Virus record (IMG/VR): IMGVR_UViG_3300010883_000011
Coordinates: 1-64,000 of that record
Direction: 5' to 3' (one strand)
Source: a virus
DNA length: 64,000 nucleotides
Shown: positions 7,583-15,518 of the stretch, in pieces
Position numbering within the stretch: position 1 is the first letter of the stretch
How the letters are laid out: each line of letters starts with the position of its first letter
The notes under the pieces: model-generated
Database searches by the model: none
Told to the model about the DNA's origin: nothing
The model's input: only the letters and a program-made list of their open reading frames with translations
Position numbers and translations under genes: made by a program

Positions 7583-9091
7583 TCATTTGTGCATTCCTCT
7601 GGTCATGCGCCCGAAAGAAGAAGCCGGGTCTTGCGCCCGGTCCAGGTCTTCGGATTCATCGCAAAGGGATTGGACGGCGGATGAGATGGACCCGCCATTG
7701 ACGGTCAAACCGTATACGCGGAGGCCACGTTCCTTGCATTCGTTGAGGTCACGGATGATGTCGGCAGATGCGCTTGCACCGCCATCGGTCACGAAGATGA
7801 GGTCTGCTCGGTCTTCTCGCACACCGGAGTTCAGCGCATAGTCGAAGATGACATTGAAGTCCGTGCCGCCTTCGCAGTTTTGGTTTGCGACAGCAAGCGC
7901 CAGCGGTCCAACACCGCCAAGGTCAGCCCAGACTTCTTCCGGGTCACGCGGCGAAAGCTGCTGTGCCTTGCCACTTGCGGTCAAGCGGTAGACGCTGCGG
8001 ATCCTCGTATCAAAGCCGATGATTGTGACCTCTCGCTTTTGTTGGGCTGCTTGGCCGATGCAGGCGAGGCCGATGGCCCTGGCCCAGAGGTGAGGGTCGC
8101 CGTGCATTGAACCGGACTCGTCAAGCATCACGACTATCGGACCACGTCCCTGCGGTTCGCGTCCCTCCATCGAATACTGGAGTGCGCGGGCCTCGGCGAT
8201 GTTCAAGAGAAGCAGCCATTCCAGATCTTCGTCCATCAGCTTCATTGTCTCGGAGGGGAGGAGCCGGGGGATGTCGTCACCGAATTCGACGCCAACGATC
8301 TCTTCCTTGTTCTGCGTGACAGTGGGCTTTGAGCGGCCAGCGATGCGTTGGATTCTACCTGCTCGCCGGATAGCCTCTTGCATCCTGGGATCGTTCATCA
8401 GGCGTTCTGCAAGGTTCATACGCGCCGGGTCGTGTTGCATGTGTTGTGGCGGGCAGTGTTCGGTTCCGGGTGCCAGACCAGAAAGCGCCTCTTTTCCATC
8501 AGCTACTTCGTCTGCGGCTTTCTGGCAGGCAGACCGCATCGCAGCCTTCATGCCGTCCTGTGCTGACGGTAGACCTTCGGGGCACGGGTCTTCTCCGTTT
8601 TCGCTCCGTTCTTCCTCTTGCCGTGACTTCTCAATAAACTGTTCAAGCTGCTCGGCTGTTCTTTGGATGACGCCAGCAGCAGCCAGAGCGGAGAAGTCCG
8701 GGTCGCCTGCGACTTGTTGACGCAGGCTGTCCCATTCGGGAAGCTCCCCCAGCATGTCCTGCATCCAGGTCATCCACTGTGGAGCGGTGCTGTTTTCGAT
8801 GCGTTCCGGGTTTCCATAGAGGCGTGAAAAGACTTCGCCCCCGAAGACGTTTGCGTCATCGTTGGTGAGGGACGGGAGATCCCTCGGTGCGTCGTCCACC
8901 CCGCCCGCTGCGCCGTCGTTGCGGTATGCGTTCATCAGCGCATCCTCTACCGCAAAATGGGCCATACCAAGTGCGCCTTCCTCGCTCACCCGGCCATCGT
9001 AGAGGCAGCGGTGCCACCGCGAGACATCGAAGGTACCCCGCCGGTTTTCCTCGGTGAAGAAAGCTGCTGATTTCGTTTGGTTGAAAGCCAT
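7583..9091 (-). CDS. VWA-domain protein, ViaA/CoxE-like partner of MoxR
   Basis: A 502-residue protein. The N-terminal 300 residues are helical and include an acidic Gln/Glu-rich linker. From residue 315 there is a von Willebrand A domain with a complete MIDAS start: DESGS at 324-328, after a hydrophobic strand. ViaA-type VWA proteins act with MoxR ATPases in remodelling or metal-insertion machines; the VWA domain binds Mg2+ and a partner or substrate. The MoxR gene lies immediately upstream. It has its own promoter (9116-9144) with a perfect operator and an A/C-rich leader ending CAACAGGGAAAACATC. The substrate is unknown. Confidence 0.85.
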   Translation of the reverse strand: MAFNQTKSAAFFTEENRRGTFDVSRWHRCLYDGRVSEEGALGMAHFAVEDALMNAYRNDGAAGGVDDAPRDLPSLTNDDANVFGGEVFSRLYGNPERIENSTAPQWMTWMQDMLGELPEWDSLRQQVAGDPDFSALAAAGVIQRTAEQLEQFIEKSRQEEERSENGEDPCPEGLPSAQDGMKAAMRSACQKAADEVADGKEALSGLAPGTEHCPPQHMQHDPARMNLAERLMNDPRMQEAIRRAGRIQRIAGRSKPTVTQNKEEIVGVEFGDDIPRLLPSETMKLMDEDLEWLLLLNIAEARALQYSMEGREPQGRGPIVVMLDESGSMHGDPHLWARAIGLACIGQAAQQKREVTIIGFDTRIRSVYRLTASGKAQQLSPRDPEEVWADLGGVGPLALAVANQNCEGGTDFNVIFDYALNSGVREDRADLIFVTDGGASASADIIRDLNECKERGLRVYGLTVNGGSISSAVQSLCDESEDLDRAQDPASSFGRMTRGMHK

Positions 9092-9115
9092 GATGTTTTC
9101 CCTGTTGATGTCTAT

Positions 9116-9144
9116 ATTGTAACCGGGGTCCGGTTACTTGTCAA
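9116..9144 (-). promoter_or_regulatory. Consensus promoter and perfect operator for the VWA gene
   Basis: Minus strand: TTGACA at 9139-9144, 17-bp spacer, TACAAT at 9116-9121. The spacer is filled by a perfect palindrome, GTAACCGG-GGT-CCGGTTAC on the plus strand, at 9119-9137. A protein bound there would block polymerase, so repression is the likely mode. Confidence 0.75.
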
Positions 9145-9230
9145 TGCCTTTGTGGGGATTTATTTCTTTTATTTGGAGGGTAGGTTCTGGCCAGACCCCA
9201 ACAGACTGACCAGAACCGTGACACCGTCCA

Positions 9231-9246
9231 CCCCGCCGGAGCGGGG
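9231..9246 (-). terminator. Hairpin after the MoxR gene
   Basis: CCCCGC-CGGA-GCGGGG directly downstream of the MoxR stop (9249) forms a 6-bp GC stem with a tetraloop. It overlaps a GTCCACCCCGC repeat copy (9226-9236). There is no T-run, so it is a weak or factor-assisted terminator at best. Confidence 0.35.
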
Positions 9247-9248
9247 GT

Positions 9249-10460
9249 TTAGATGCCCAACGCCTCCCTAGCGATACGCGCCACCTTCAGTTGCATCGCA
9301 GCGATCTTGTCCGACAATCCCTCAACCTGTCCCGATTGGCCGAGCTTCTGAAGTTCCTTGACGATCTTCTTCAACTCGGAGTTGATTGCGCCAAGCGCCC
9401 CGGAATCGCCAATCGCCGATGCCTGCTCCACGTTGCGGCGAATCATATCACCCGTTCTCGGATCGAGGACTTCGATGCCGTTTGCGTAGATTTCCACCGC
9501 CGCGTCATGCAGCTTCATAGCTGCTTCAAGGTCTGGACTCACCAGCTTGGCGACACAGTTGAGAACCTTCGGATGGTCGACTTCTGGGTCCGCGACGATG
9601 ATATCTGCCAGCAGCAGGAGATCGGTCGGCTCGCAGACCATGCGACCCTGAACAACGGCATAGGCGCAAAGGGCGTCGATGATGTTGACCAGGGAGCGGT
9701 CACTGACTTCGATTGCGTGCTGCCGCCCGAGTTCTTCCAATACGTCGCACAGTAGTTCCTCAATGGGAGAATAGTCGACGTTCTCGGCGGCGTTCCGCAG
9801 GCATTCCAGGCCCGCCGGTGACAGGGTATTGTGAACCTCGATTGTCTCGCCCTTCCGCTTCATCGCCATAAGACGCAACCGATCTGCCCGGTCCTGCAAG
9901 GGTGTCACCCAGCGCCGAAAGAGGAACCTGTCCCAAAGAGCGTGCAGATCGTCCGACTGCGGCAATTCGTTGGAACATGCCATCACCATTTGGAGGGGGA
10001 TGTCGATGCGCCCGCAGGTGCCGTTGTCGTATTGCTTTTCATTGATGGCAGTGAGGATGCTGTTGTTTGCACCGGACGAGCCCTTCCAGATTTCGTCCAG
10101 CAGCGCCACCTGACACTGGCCGAGACGGTTGGTCAGAATCCGCTTGTATTGCCCCTTCTTCAAGAGAGGGAGATCGTAGGGTCCGAAAAGTTCTTCTTGC
10201 GTGGTGTCCTTGCGGATCAGATAGGTGAAGAAGTCCATTCCGAGCGCCTTTCCAAAAGCACTTGTGAGGGCTGTCTTCGCCACGCCGGGAGGTCCACCGA
10301 AGAAGACGTTTTTGCGGGCGATAATAGCGACGAAAAGAATCAGGATTTCCTGGTTCCGTTGAATGAACCGGCTATCCATTTCTCTCATCAGCGAATCCAT
10401 CTCGCCGTGGGCTGCTTCAAACTCTTTGGTGTCTATTGCCTGGAGGGTCTTGGTGGCCAT
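9249..10460 (-). CDS. MoxR-family AAA+ ATPase, RavA-like
   Basis: A 403-residue ATPase. Walker A GGPPGVAKT is at 55-63, Walker B VALLDE at 118-123, sensor-1 Asn in ACSNELP near 164 and an Arg finger in the LWDRFLFRRW segment near 178. The FTYLIRKDTTQEELFGP and LLDEIWKGSSG segments are close in pattern to the RavA branch of MoxR proteins. A helical C-terminal lid follows. RavA-type ATPases work as hexamers with a VWA partner, and here the VWA gene lies next downstream. Transcription starts from the 10514-10542 promoter. The target is unknown; in phages it might be host protein remodelling or virion assembly. Confidence 0.9.
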   Translation of the reverse strand: MATKTLQAIDTKEFEAAHGEMDSLMREMDSRFIQRNQEILILFVAIIARKNVFFGGPPGVAKTALTSAFGKALGMDFFTYLIRKDTTQEELFGPYDLPLLKKGQYKRILTNRLGQCQVALLDEIWKGSSGANNSILTAINEKQYDNGTCGRIDIPLQMVMACSNELPQSDDLHALWDRFLFRRWVTPLQDRADRLRLMAMKRKGETIEVHNTLSPAGLECLRNAAENVDYSPIEELLCDVLEELGRQHAIEVSDRSLVNIIDALCAYAVVQGRMVCEPTDLLLLADIIVADPEVDHPKVLNCVAKLVSPDLEAAMKLHDAAVEIYANGIEVLDPRTGDMIRRNVEQASAIGDSGALGAINSELKKIVKELQKLGQSGQVEGLSDKIAAMQLKVARIAREALGI

Positions 10461-10513
10461 TGTCGGCCTCCTTGGTGTTGGGGTTGTTGGTGTTGTTCCT
10501 TGTTGGTATATAC

Positions 10514-10542
10514 ATAGTAACCGGAGCAGGGTTACAGGTCAA
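10514..10542 (-). promoter_or_regulatory. Promoter and operator for the MoxR gene
   Basis: Minus strand TTGACC (10537-10542), 17-bp spacer, TACTAT (10514-10519). An inverted repeat, GTAACCGG-AGC-AGGGTTAC, lies at 10517-10535 in exactly the same position relative to the boxes as the operator of the VWA gene. Confidence 0.7.
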
Positions 10543-10592
10543 CAGAAAAGTCAGAAAAGATTGATCTTTTTTCGACCCCTTTTTAGCAGCTA

Positions 10593-10620
10593 CGACCCGG
10601 TGACAATCGCCACCGGGTCG
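10593..10620 (-). terminator. Hairpin between the 10647 gene and the MoxR promoter
   Basis: A perfect 10-bp stem, CGACCCGGTG / CACCGGGTCG, with an 8-base loop. It lies between the stop of the leftward gene at 10647 and the next promoter, the expected place for a terminator. It lacks a T-run on the minus strand. Confidence 0.45.
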
Positions 10621-10646
10621 CGTCTGCGGGGTGGACCGTAGAGCGG

Positions 10647-11201
10647 TCATTCGTCAATCGAGCCAGAAAGTGGTTCTCGGAGTGGAGCGGTACAATCGTG
10701 GAACCGACCCACAGACTCCGTTGAATCAAATTCAATGACAGCACCAAGCGTGCCATCTTCATTGATCTGACGTTTCCAAAGTCGGCTGGTAGTCGCGCCG
10801 TTGAGACTGGCGAGGACGATTTCCTCCCGTCCTGGGTAGTCCTCAAGACTGCCGCCAGAAGCGATGAACGCAGCAGCCTTCGATGCTTCGCTGGATGGGG
10901 CGTCTTCGTTGACGGTGTACGCTTCACAGATCTGGATGACGAAATCCGGTTCCAGAACTTCCAGTGCGGTTTTTACCAGGAAGGCTTGAACGTCCTTGCT
11001 CACGTCATTCCAATCTTCGAATGGGGGAGGCGGCGGAATCAGTTGAATTTGGCGTTGTCCATCCAATGGGTCGCGGCGTAAAGCAATCCAAGTCACGGGG
11101 ACTTGCAGCCCGTCCTTGGCTCGCTCCTCGCAGACGAAGTCAAAAAGATTCCGTATTGCTTCAGAGGCTTCTTCTTCTGTCATTACATTGTGGGCTGTCA
11201 T
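10647..11201 (-). CDS. Hypothetical protein, 184 aa
   Basis: A soluble, acidic protein with no recognised family. The N-terminal half is helical (TEEEASEAIRNLFDFV); a PPPPPF segment lies near residue 60. ATG 11201 is preceded by an A/C-rich leader with CAGGGAAC. It lies between the 429-residue gene and the MoxR gene, so it is a candidate fourth member of that module. Confidence 0.65.
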   Translation of the reverse strand: MTAHNVMTEEEASEAIRNLFDFVCEERAKDGLQVPVTWIALRRDPLDGQRQIQLIPPPPPFEDWNDVSKDVQAFLVKTALEVLEPDFVIQICEAYTVNEDAPSSEASKAAAFIASGGSLEDYPGREEIVLASLNGATTSRLWKRQINEDGTLGAVIEFDSTESVGRFHDCTAPLREPLSGSIDE

Positions 11202-11231
11202 GGTGTTGCTGTTCCCTGCTGGTGGTGGAAT

Positions 11232-11262
11232 GCCCCCGCCTGACAGAATGCCCGGCGGGGGC
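11232..11262 (-). terminator. GC hairpin after the 429-aa gene
   Basis: GCCCCCGCC at 11232-11240 pairs with GGCGGGGGC at 11254-11262 (9 bp, 13-base loop), 18 bases after the stop at 11280. There is no T-run. It could attenuate rather than stop read-through into the 10647 gene. Confidence 0.4.
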
Positions 11263-11279
11263 TGGTGGTGTTGTGGTTT

Positions 11280-12569
11280 CTATGCTGCCAGGATTGCTTC
11301 AATCATGGCGTCCCGAGTCAACGCACCCGGCTCTTCGCCCAGGACCGTCGAGTACGCGGTCTTGAGGTCATCGTCTGACTTGTTGTTCAGCTTGGTAGCC
11401 GGTCCTTCCTGCTCGGCTTCTGGGGTGACCGTGGCGGCAACGTCTACTGCCTGCACGGTGGCGGGCGTGTCGGCGAGCGGCCTGATGACCAGGAAGCCCT
11501 TGGTCAAGGTACCCCGGAACCCCAAAGACCCGAGAGCCTTGCCACCCGAGTTTGTGCGGCTGTAGTAGGTAGCGTGCGTGAACGCAGACTTGGACAGACC
11601 GGACTCCTCAAGGTCAGCCGCCGGAACACGACGGACGCCATCAACGATGGGATACGTCTCTTCGTCCTCGGTGAACGAGGAATAGATCCGCACCAACCGT
11701 GGGCTGGGCTTCCATTCATCGTCTGTACCGAGAAGCAGACGTGCCTCGGCAGAAGCGGTGTCGATTTGATCTGTCAGGTCTTGCAATCCGATTTCAAGAG
11801 CGTCCTGGTACAGTTCAGCAGCTACCTTCAACTCCTGAAAATCGGACAGTACGCCTGAAACCGCGTCGGACCGTGGACGGTTGTTGCGTGCGTCTGCCGT
11901 CCATTCGGCCATCTGCGCCAGCAAAGCACTCAGTCCAGATTCGACTTGTCCACGAGCAATCCCCTGTGCGTCTTGGATTGTCTCGGCATCGTTGGCGTCG
12001 ACTTTCAGGGACCGGAGACTGCATCCACCGATTTGTGACAACACCCTCTTGAGAGCGGCTGTCGTGTCTTCGTGTCCAGGCAGAATGAAGTAGACGCCGG
12101 ACTTCAGGGTCATCTGCCCTGGGATGTTGTCAAAGGTCTTCTGGAGAATGTGCGGTCGGAGGAAATTGTGATCGAGAAAGTTGCGTTCCAGATCTGCCCG
12201 ATCCACGAAGCGGGAGGCGGCATCGCTGGTGCCAGTTGACACCCAAGATTCCGCGCCCTTGTCGAAGGTGACCAGATCAACTTGATCCGCGCCACTTTCC
12301 TTGAAGCCACGCTTCACCTTCTTCAAAATTCCAACGTCGATGCTTGCGTCATCTTCGTGAACCTTGTCACTGTAGAAGGCATCGGCCTTTCCACGACCGT
12401 GCGTAAAATTGGATGCTACTCGCTTGACGGCAGATGCGTGATTGATGTCGGGCACCTTGAATGACAGGCCCTCGCCTGCGAGCAATGAACGCAACTTGGT
12501 TGGCGTCACGCGACTGTCCTCAAGATTCCAATAGATCAAGTATCCGATATTTTTGATTGCCTTTGCCAT
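11280..12569 (-). CDS. 429-aa protein linked to the MoxR-VWA module
   Basis: The N-terminus (IGYLIYWNLEDSRVTPTKL) and general length recall an uncharacterised family I associate with DUF6744, with low certainty. The middle is helical, and the last 40 residues (NNKSDDDLKTAYSTVLG, then EAILAA) look like a SAP/Rho-N-type helix-loop-helix, often nucleic-acid-binding. It is the first gene of the leftward arm, with a sigma-70-like promoter at 12629-12657. Co-regulation with MoxR and VWA suggests a joint function, perhaps as substrate or adaptor; this is inference. Confidence 0.65.
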   Translation of the reverse strand: MAKAIKNIGYLIYWNLEDSRVTPTKLRSLLAGEGLSFKVPDINHASAVKRVASNFTHGRGKADAFYSDKVHEDDASIDVGILKKVKRGFKESGADQVDLVTFDKGAESWVSTGTSDAASRFVDRADLERNFLDHNFLRPHILQKTFDNIPGQMTLKSGVYFILPGHEDTTAALKRVLSQIGGCSLRSLKVDANDAETIQDAQGIARGQVESGLSALLAQMAEWTADARNNRPRSDAVSGVLSDFQELKVAAELYQDALEIGLQDLTDQIDTASAEARLLLGTDDEWKPSPRLVRIYSSFTEDEETYPIVDGVRRVPAADLEESGLSKSAFTHATYYSRTNSGGKALGSLGFRGTLTKGFLVIRPLADTPATVQAVDVAATVTPEAEQEGPATKLNNKSDDDLKTAYSTVLGEEPGALTRDAMIEAILAA

Positions 12570-12872
12570 GATGGGCTCCTGTTGATTGGGTTGGTGTTGG
12601 GTCTTCGTTGTCCCGAATCCCTACTATACTTATACCCCGGAACGGTTAGATTGACAAGGGAAAAGGGGGAAAATATGTAGAAAAAGTCCTGTTTTTAGGT
12701 ATTTGCAAGGATTCAAGGTATTTAGCCAATAACTTTTTGTTGGTTATCGCACCACCCTGGCTGCTGATAACTGTCGAGAAAACACGAGGTGGACGAAAGT
12801 ACGGGCATACGCGATCCTCGCTTTTCGGTTAGGATGGCAAACGCGCCATGATAGGGTTTGGTCGGAGGCAAA
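12570..12872. promoter_or_regulatory. Divergent regulatory gap between the two arms
   Basis: About 300 bases without a gene separate the leftward arm from the portal gene. The sequence from 12650 to 12740 is purine- and AT-rich. It holds the leftward promoter at 12629-12657 and, on the plus strand, a perfect TTGACA at 12651-12656 whose best -10, 17 bases on (TATGTA), is poor. The two -35 boxes overlap in TTGACAA, so the promoters may compete. The 12841-12872 part contains only out-of-frame start codons and the GGAGG ribosome site of the portal gene. Confidence 0.55.
12629..12657 (-). promoter_or_regulatory. Promoter of the leftward arm (429-aa gene)
   Basis: Minus strand TTGTCA (12652-12657), 17-bp spacer, TATAAG (12629-12634), with a second TATAGT just downstream. 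The spacer holds a degenerate relative of the operator, ATACCC-N6-GGTTAG (plus strand 12632-12649), one base shorter than the perfect copy at 9119. Confidence 0.6.
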
Positions 12873-15425
12873 ATGAAGCTGCTAAAGTTTGGGACACCCC
12901 ATGTCCGGGTGAACGAAAACCCAGAAGCTGGCGGGTGGCTTGGGCAGGCGGGCCAGGAAACCAGAAAGCGCAAAGGCCTTTTCGCGGGAAATTTTGTCCC
13001 CGTTTTCCACGGTCCCGATCAGCCACGTTCTTATGCGCTGGCCGACAGATTTCTGACAAACACGGAACTCTGGCAGGTTTATCGTAGAACCCCAGAAGTC
13101 AGATCAGCCGTAGATTCAATCGTGCGGCGTGTAGCAACCTGGGACTGGATTGTAGAGCCCTCTATTGAGCCATCCCACGACGGCTTTCAATACGCGTCAG
13201 ATAAAGCCGCAGAGATTCAACGGTGGCTCTCATATCCAAATTCTGACGGCGATACATGGCAAGAGTTGATGACAACTGTTCTCACGGATCTTCTGGTTTA
13301 TGACCAGGGTGCGGTGGAGGTGGTCAGAAACGGAAGCGGTGAGTTGACCGAATTGGTAGCTCTCAAGGGTTCTACCATTCAACCCATCATCGATGACTAT
13401 GGGCGTCTGTACGAATATCGACAAGACCTCTACTCGGATGATGGCATTGTCGCCGGTGCTGGTGACATGCCCGCGTTCAGCACGGAGGACATCTTGTTTC
13501 TCCGCATGTATCCGACGACTCAAACCCCATGTGGGAACCCGCTGATTGAATCGTTGGTCAACGAGGTGATCACCATGCTTCGCGCTGGCGAACACCTCAT
13601 GCTGACAATGGACGCCGACGAGATCCCGCCGGGGCTTCTCGTCCTCACCGGAATCGCAGGTAACGCCGCGAAAGCAGCGATGGCTGATCTTGAAAACATG
13701 CGGGGGCAGGACCACAAAATCCGAGTTCTAACTACGCCCGATCCTGCGGGCGTTGGTGCAAGCTGGGTAGAGTTACGGCATACCCCGAAAGACCTTGAGC
13801 TACGCGAAACGCTTGAAGATGTACGTCGAGCCATCTGGCGAGCGTTCGGCGTGATGCCTGTCGAAATGGGAATGAGCGATGGAATGCCAAGGGCAACGGC
13901 GCAAGTTCAAATGGACGTTGCCGCTTCCCACCTCATCACGCCCATGCTGGAGCTTCTGCAAGCCAAGATCAATGCGAGGATCATTCCTCTACTTTGCGAC
14001 AATCCAGAACTTATCCACTTCAAGTTTGACAGAGAAGCGCGGCTAACATCCGACGACACCAAGAAGCGTGCAGATACTCATCGCGTGTATGTGATGATGG
14101 GAATGATGACCCGCAACGAGGTGCGGAAGGAGCTTGGATACCTTCCGATTGAGGGCGGAGACGTACCCACCGTCGACACGCCCAACGGACCGGTCCCATT
14201 CGAATTCTTCATGGGCGACGCTCGTGTCGAAGAACCACCGATCCCCGATGCTCCTGAACCTCCTGGCGTAGCCGAAATGGACGAGGACAAGGATGCGCCA
14301 CCGCTTACTGATACGCTTGGCGCAGACGATGGGCTGATGCCCGGCGAGGAAGTGCCCGTCGTTGAATCGATACACCTACAGATGAGCGAGCGTGTTCTGT
14401 TGAAGCTGGATTCGATACAGCGAACCAGGGCAGATTTTGCGCTCTCGGTGATGGAGGATCTGCCCAAGCATTGGGTTAGCGCCAAGTCGCTTCGTGGCAA
14501 ACGGACGTTGGATCTCAAAGAGTTAGGCGATGTGATGGTGCGCTACTACAAAGACATCGCCCCCCTGTACGACCAGACCACAAGCGATGTCTTGGCAATC
14601 GTGGCGGCACGAGGCAAGAAAGACGGCTCCTTTGATATGGCCCATTCAGAGGGTGCGCTTATCGCCATCCAGAATCGTCTTGAAAAAATGGCGATTGATT
14701 GGGACTTGAGAACAGCGAATCTTTATCGCAAGGCCGCTGAAATCGGTGTAGCAGCCGCCGAGACATACACGGGACAACAATCGCTTCGCACAGGTAAAGA
14801 GTGGGGCGAAAACTATCAACAAGAAGCGATGGATTGGCTGATCGGAGAACGTGGACCTATTCAGGCGATTATGACGAGGATCAATAACGCCCTGACCGGC
14901 ACGTCTGACCGCTCTCTTCCCGAACATGATGAATGCGATCACCACCAACGCGCCGAAGATCCGCAATTCGGGGACATCGTCGATGAGGTGCTAACCGACA
15001 GCCCTGCTGTTGCTGCGGGCGTGGTCACAACTGAACAAGCCATGTTGCTGACTGGTGCCGCATTTGTAGCGAATCGTCACCGCATCGGTAACTGGCAAGG
15101 CAAATTGGTGTATCTCGCAAACGAGGCGCTTCGACAAGAAATGATCTCGGCTGGCACTTCCCCAGAAGAAGGCGAAACGCGGTGGTTTGTTGAGTGGGTG
15201 TCGGAAATGGATAAACGAACATGCGCCATTTGCGCCGCAGAGGGCGACAAAGACATTCGCCCACTTGAAAGTCTTACCGTCGAGCCCGGTGGCGACACTG
15301 ACTGTGGAGCCATGTGTCGTTGCGTGCTGGTCATGTGGACCGAAGAAGAAGTGAGAAGGGGTCGTGCCGAGAGGATCGGTCCGTTGTCTGACGAGGCAGA
15401 AGTACCGGGTGGAGATGACGACTAA
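12873..15425 (+). CDS. Portal protein fused to a MuF-like head protein
   Basis: An 850-residue protein. The first 450 or so residues are a phage portal: helical stem with YRRTPEVRSAVDSIVRRVATWDW, then DLLVYDQGAVEVVRN and ALKGSTIQPIIDDYG. The last 100 contain the minor-head signature WVSEMDKRTCAICAAEGD followed by DCGAMCRCVL, where Cys pairs and His/Cys resemble the MuF C-terminal motif. Portals form the 12-subunit DNA gate of the capsid; MuF-type domains sit inside the head. The start is ATG 12873 with GGAGG at ideal spacing; longer frames begin at TTG. It is the first gene of the structural arm. Confidence 0.85.
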   Translation: MKLLKFGTPHVRVNENPEAGGWLGQAGQETRKRKGLFAGNFVPVFHGPDQPRSYALADRFLTNTELWQVYRRTPEVRSAVDSIVRRVATWDWIVEPSIEPSHDGFQYASDKAAEIQRWLSYPNSDGDTWQELMTTVLTDLLVYDQGAVEVVRNGSGELTELVALKGSTIQPIIDDYGRLYEYRQDLYSDDGIVAGAGDMPAFSTEDILFLRMYPTTQTPCGNPLIESLVNEVITMLRAGEHLMLTMDADEIPPGLLVLTGIAGNAAKAAMADLENMRGQDHKIRVLTTPDPAGVGASWVELRHTPKDLELRETLEDVRRAIWRAFGVMPVEMGMSDGMPRATAQVQMDVAASHLITPMLELLQAKINARIIPLLCDNPELIHFKFDREARLTSDDTKKRADTHRVYVMMGMMTRNEVRKELGYLPIEGGDVPTVDTPNGPVPFEFFMGDARVEEPPIPDAPEPPGVAEMDEDKDAPPLTDTLGADDGLMPGEEVPVVESIHLQMSERVLLKLDSIQRTRADFALSVMEDLPKHWVSAKSLRGKRTLDLKELGDVMVRYYKDIAPLYDQTTSDVLAIVAARGKKDGSFDMAHSEGALIAIQNRLEKMAIDWDLRTANLYRKAAEIGVAAAETYTGQQSLRTGKEWGENYQQEAMDWLIGERGPIQAIMTRINNALTGTSDRSLPEHDECDHHQRAEDPQFGDIVDEVLTDSPAVAAGVVTTEQAMLLTGAAFVANRHRIGNWQGKLVYLANEALRQEMISAGTSPEEGETRWFVEWVSEMDKRTCAICAAEGDKDIRPLESLTVEPGGDTDCGAMCRCVLVMWTEEEVRRGRAERIGPLSDEAEVPGGDDD

Positions 15426-15518
15426 CCTTGACGGGGAACTATCCGACGAGCTACTCTACCGCAGACGCCCAACGAGGCGCGTGCGGTCCCGATTCAGATA
15501 AAAGTGGAGGACTCCACG

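Noticed and set aside
9831-10517. Long open frame on the plus strand opposite the MoxR gene
   Set aside because: It lies fully opposite a gene with complete Walker A, Walker B and sensor motifs, has no ribosome site and no protein-like pattern; a shadow of GC-rich coding DNA.
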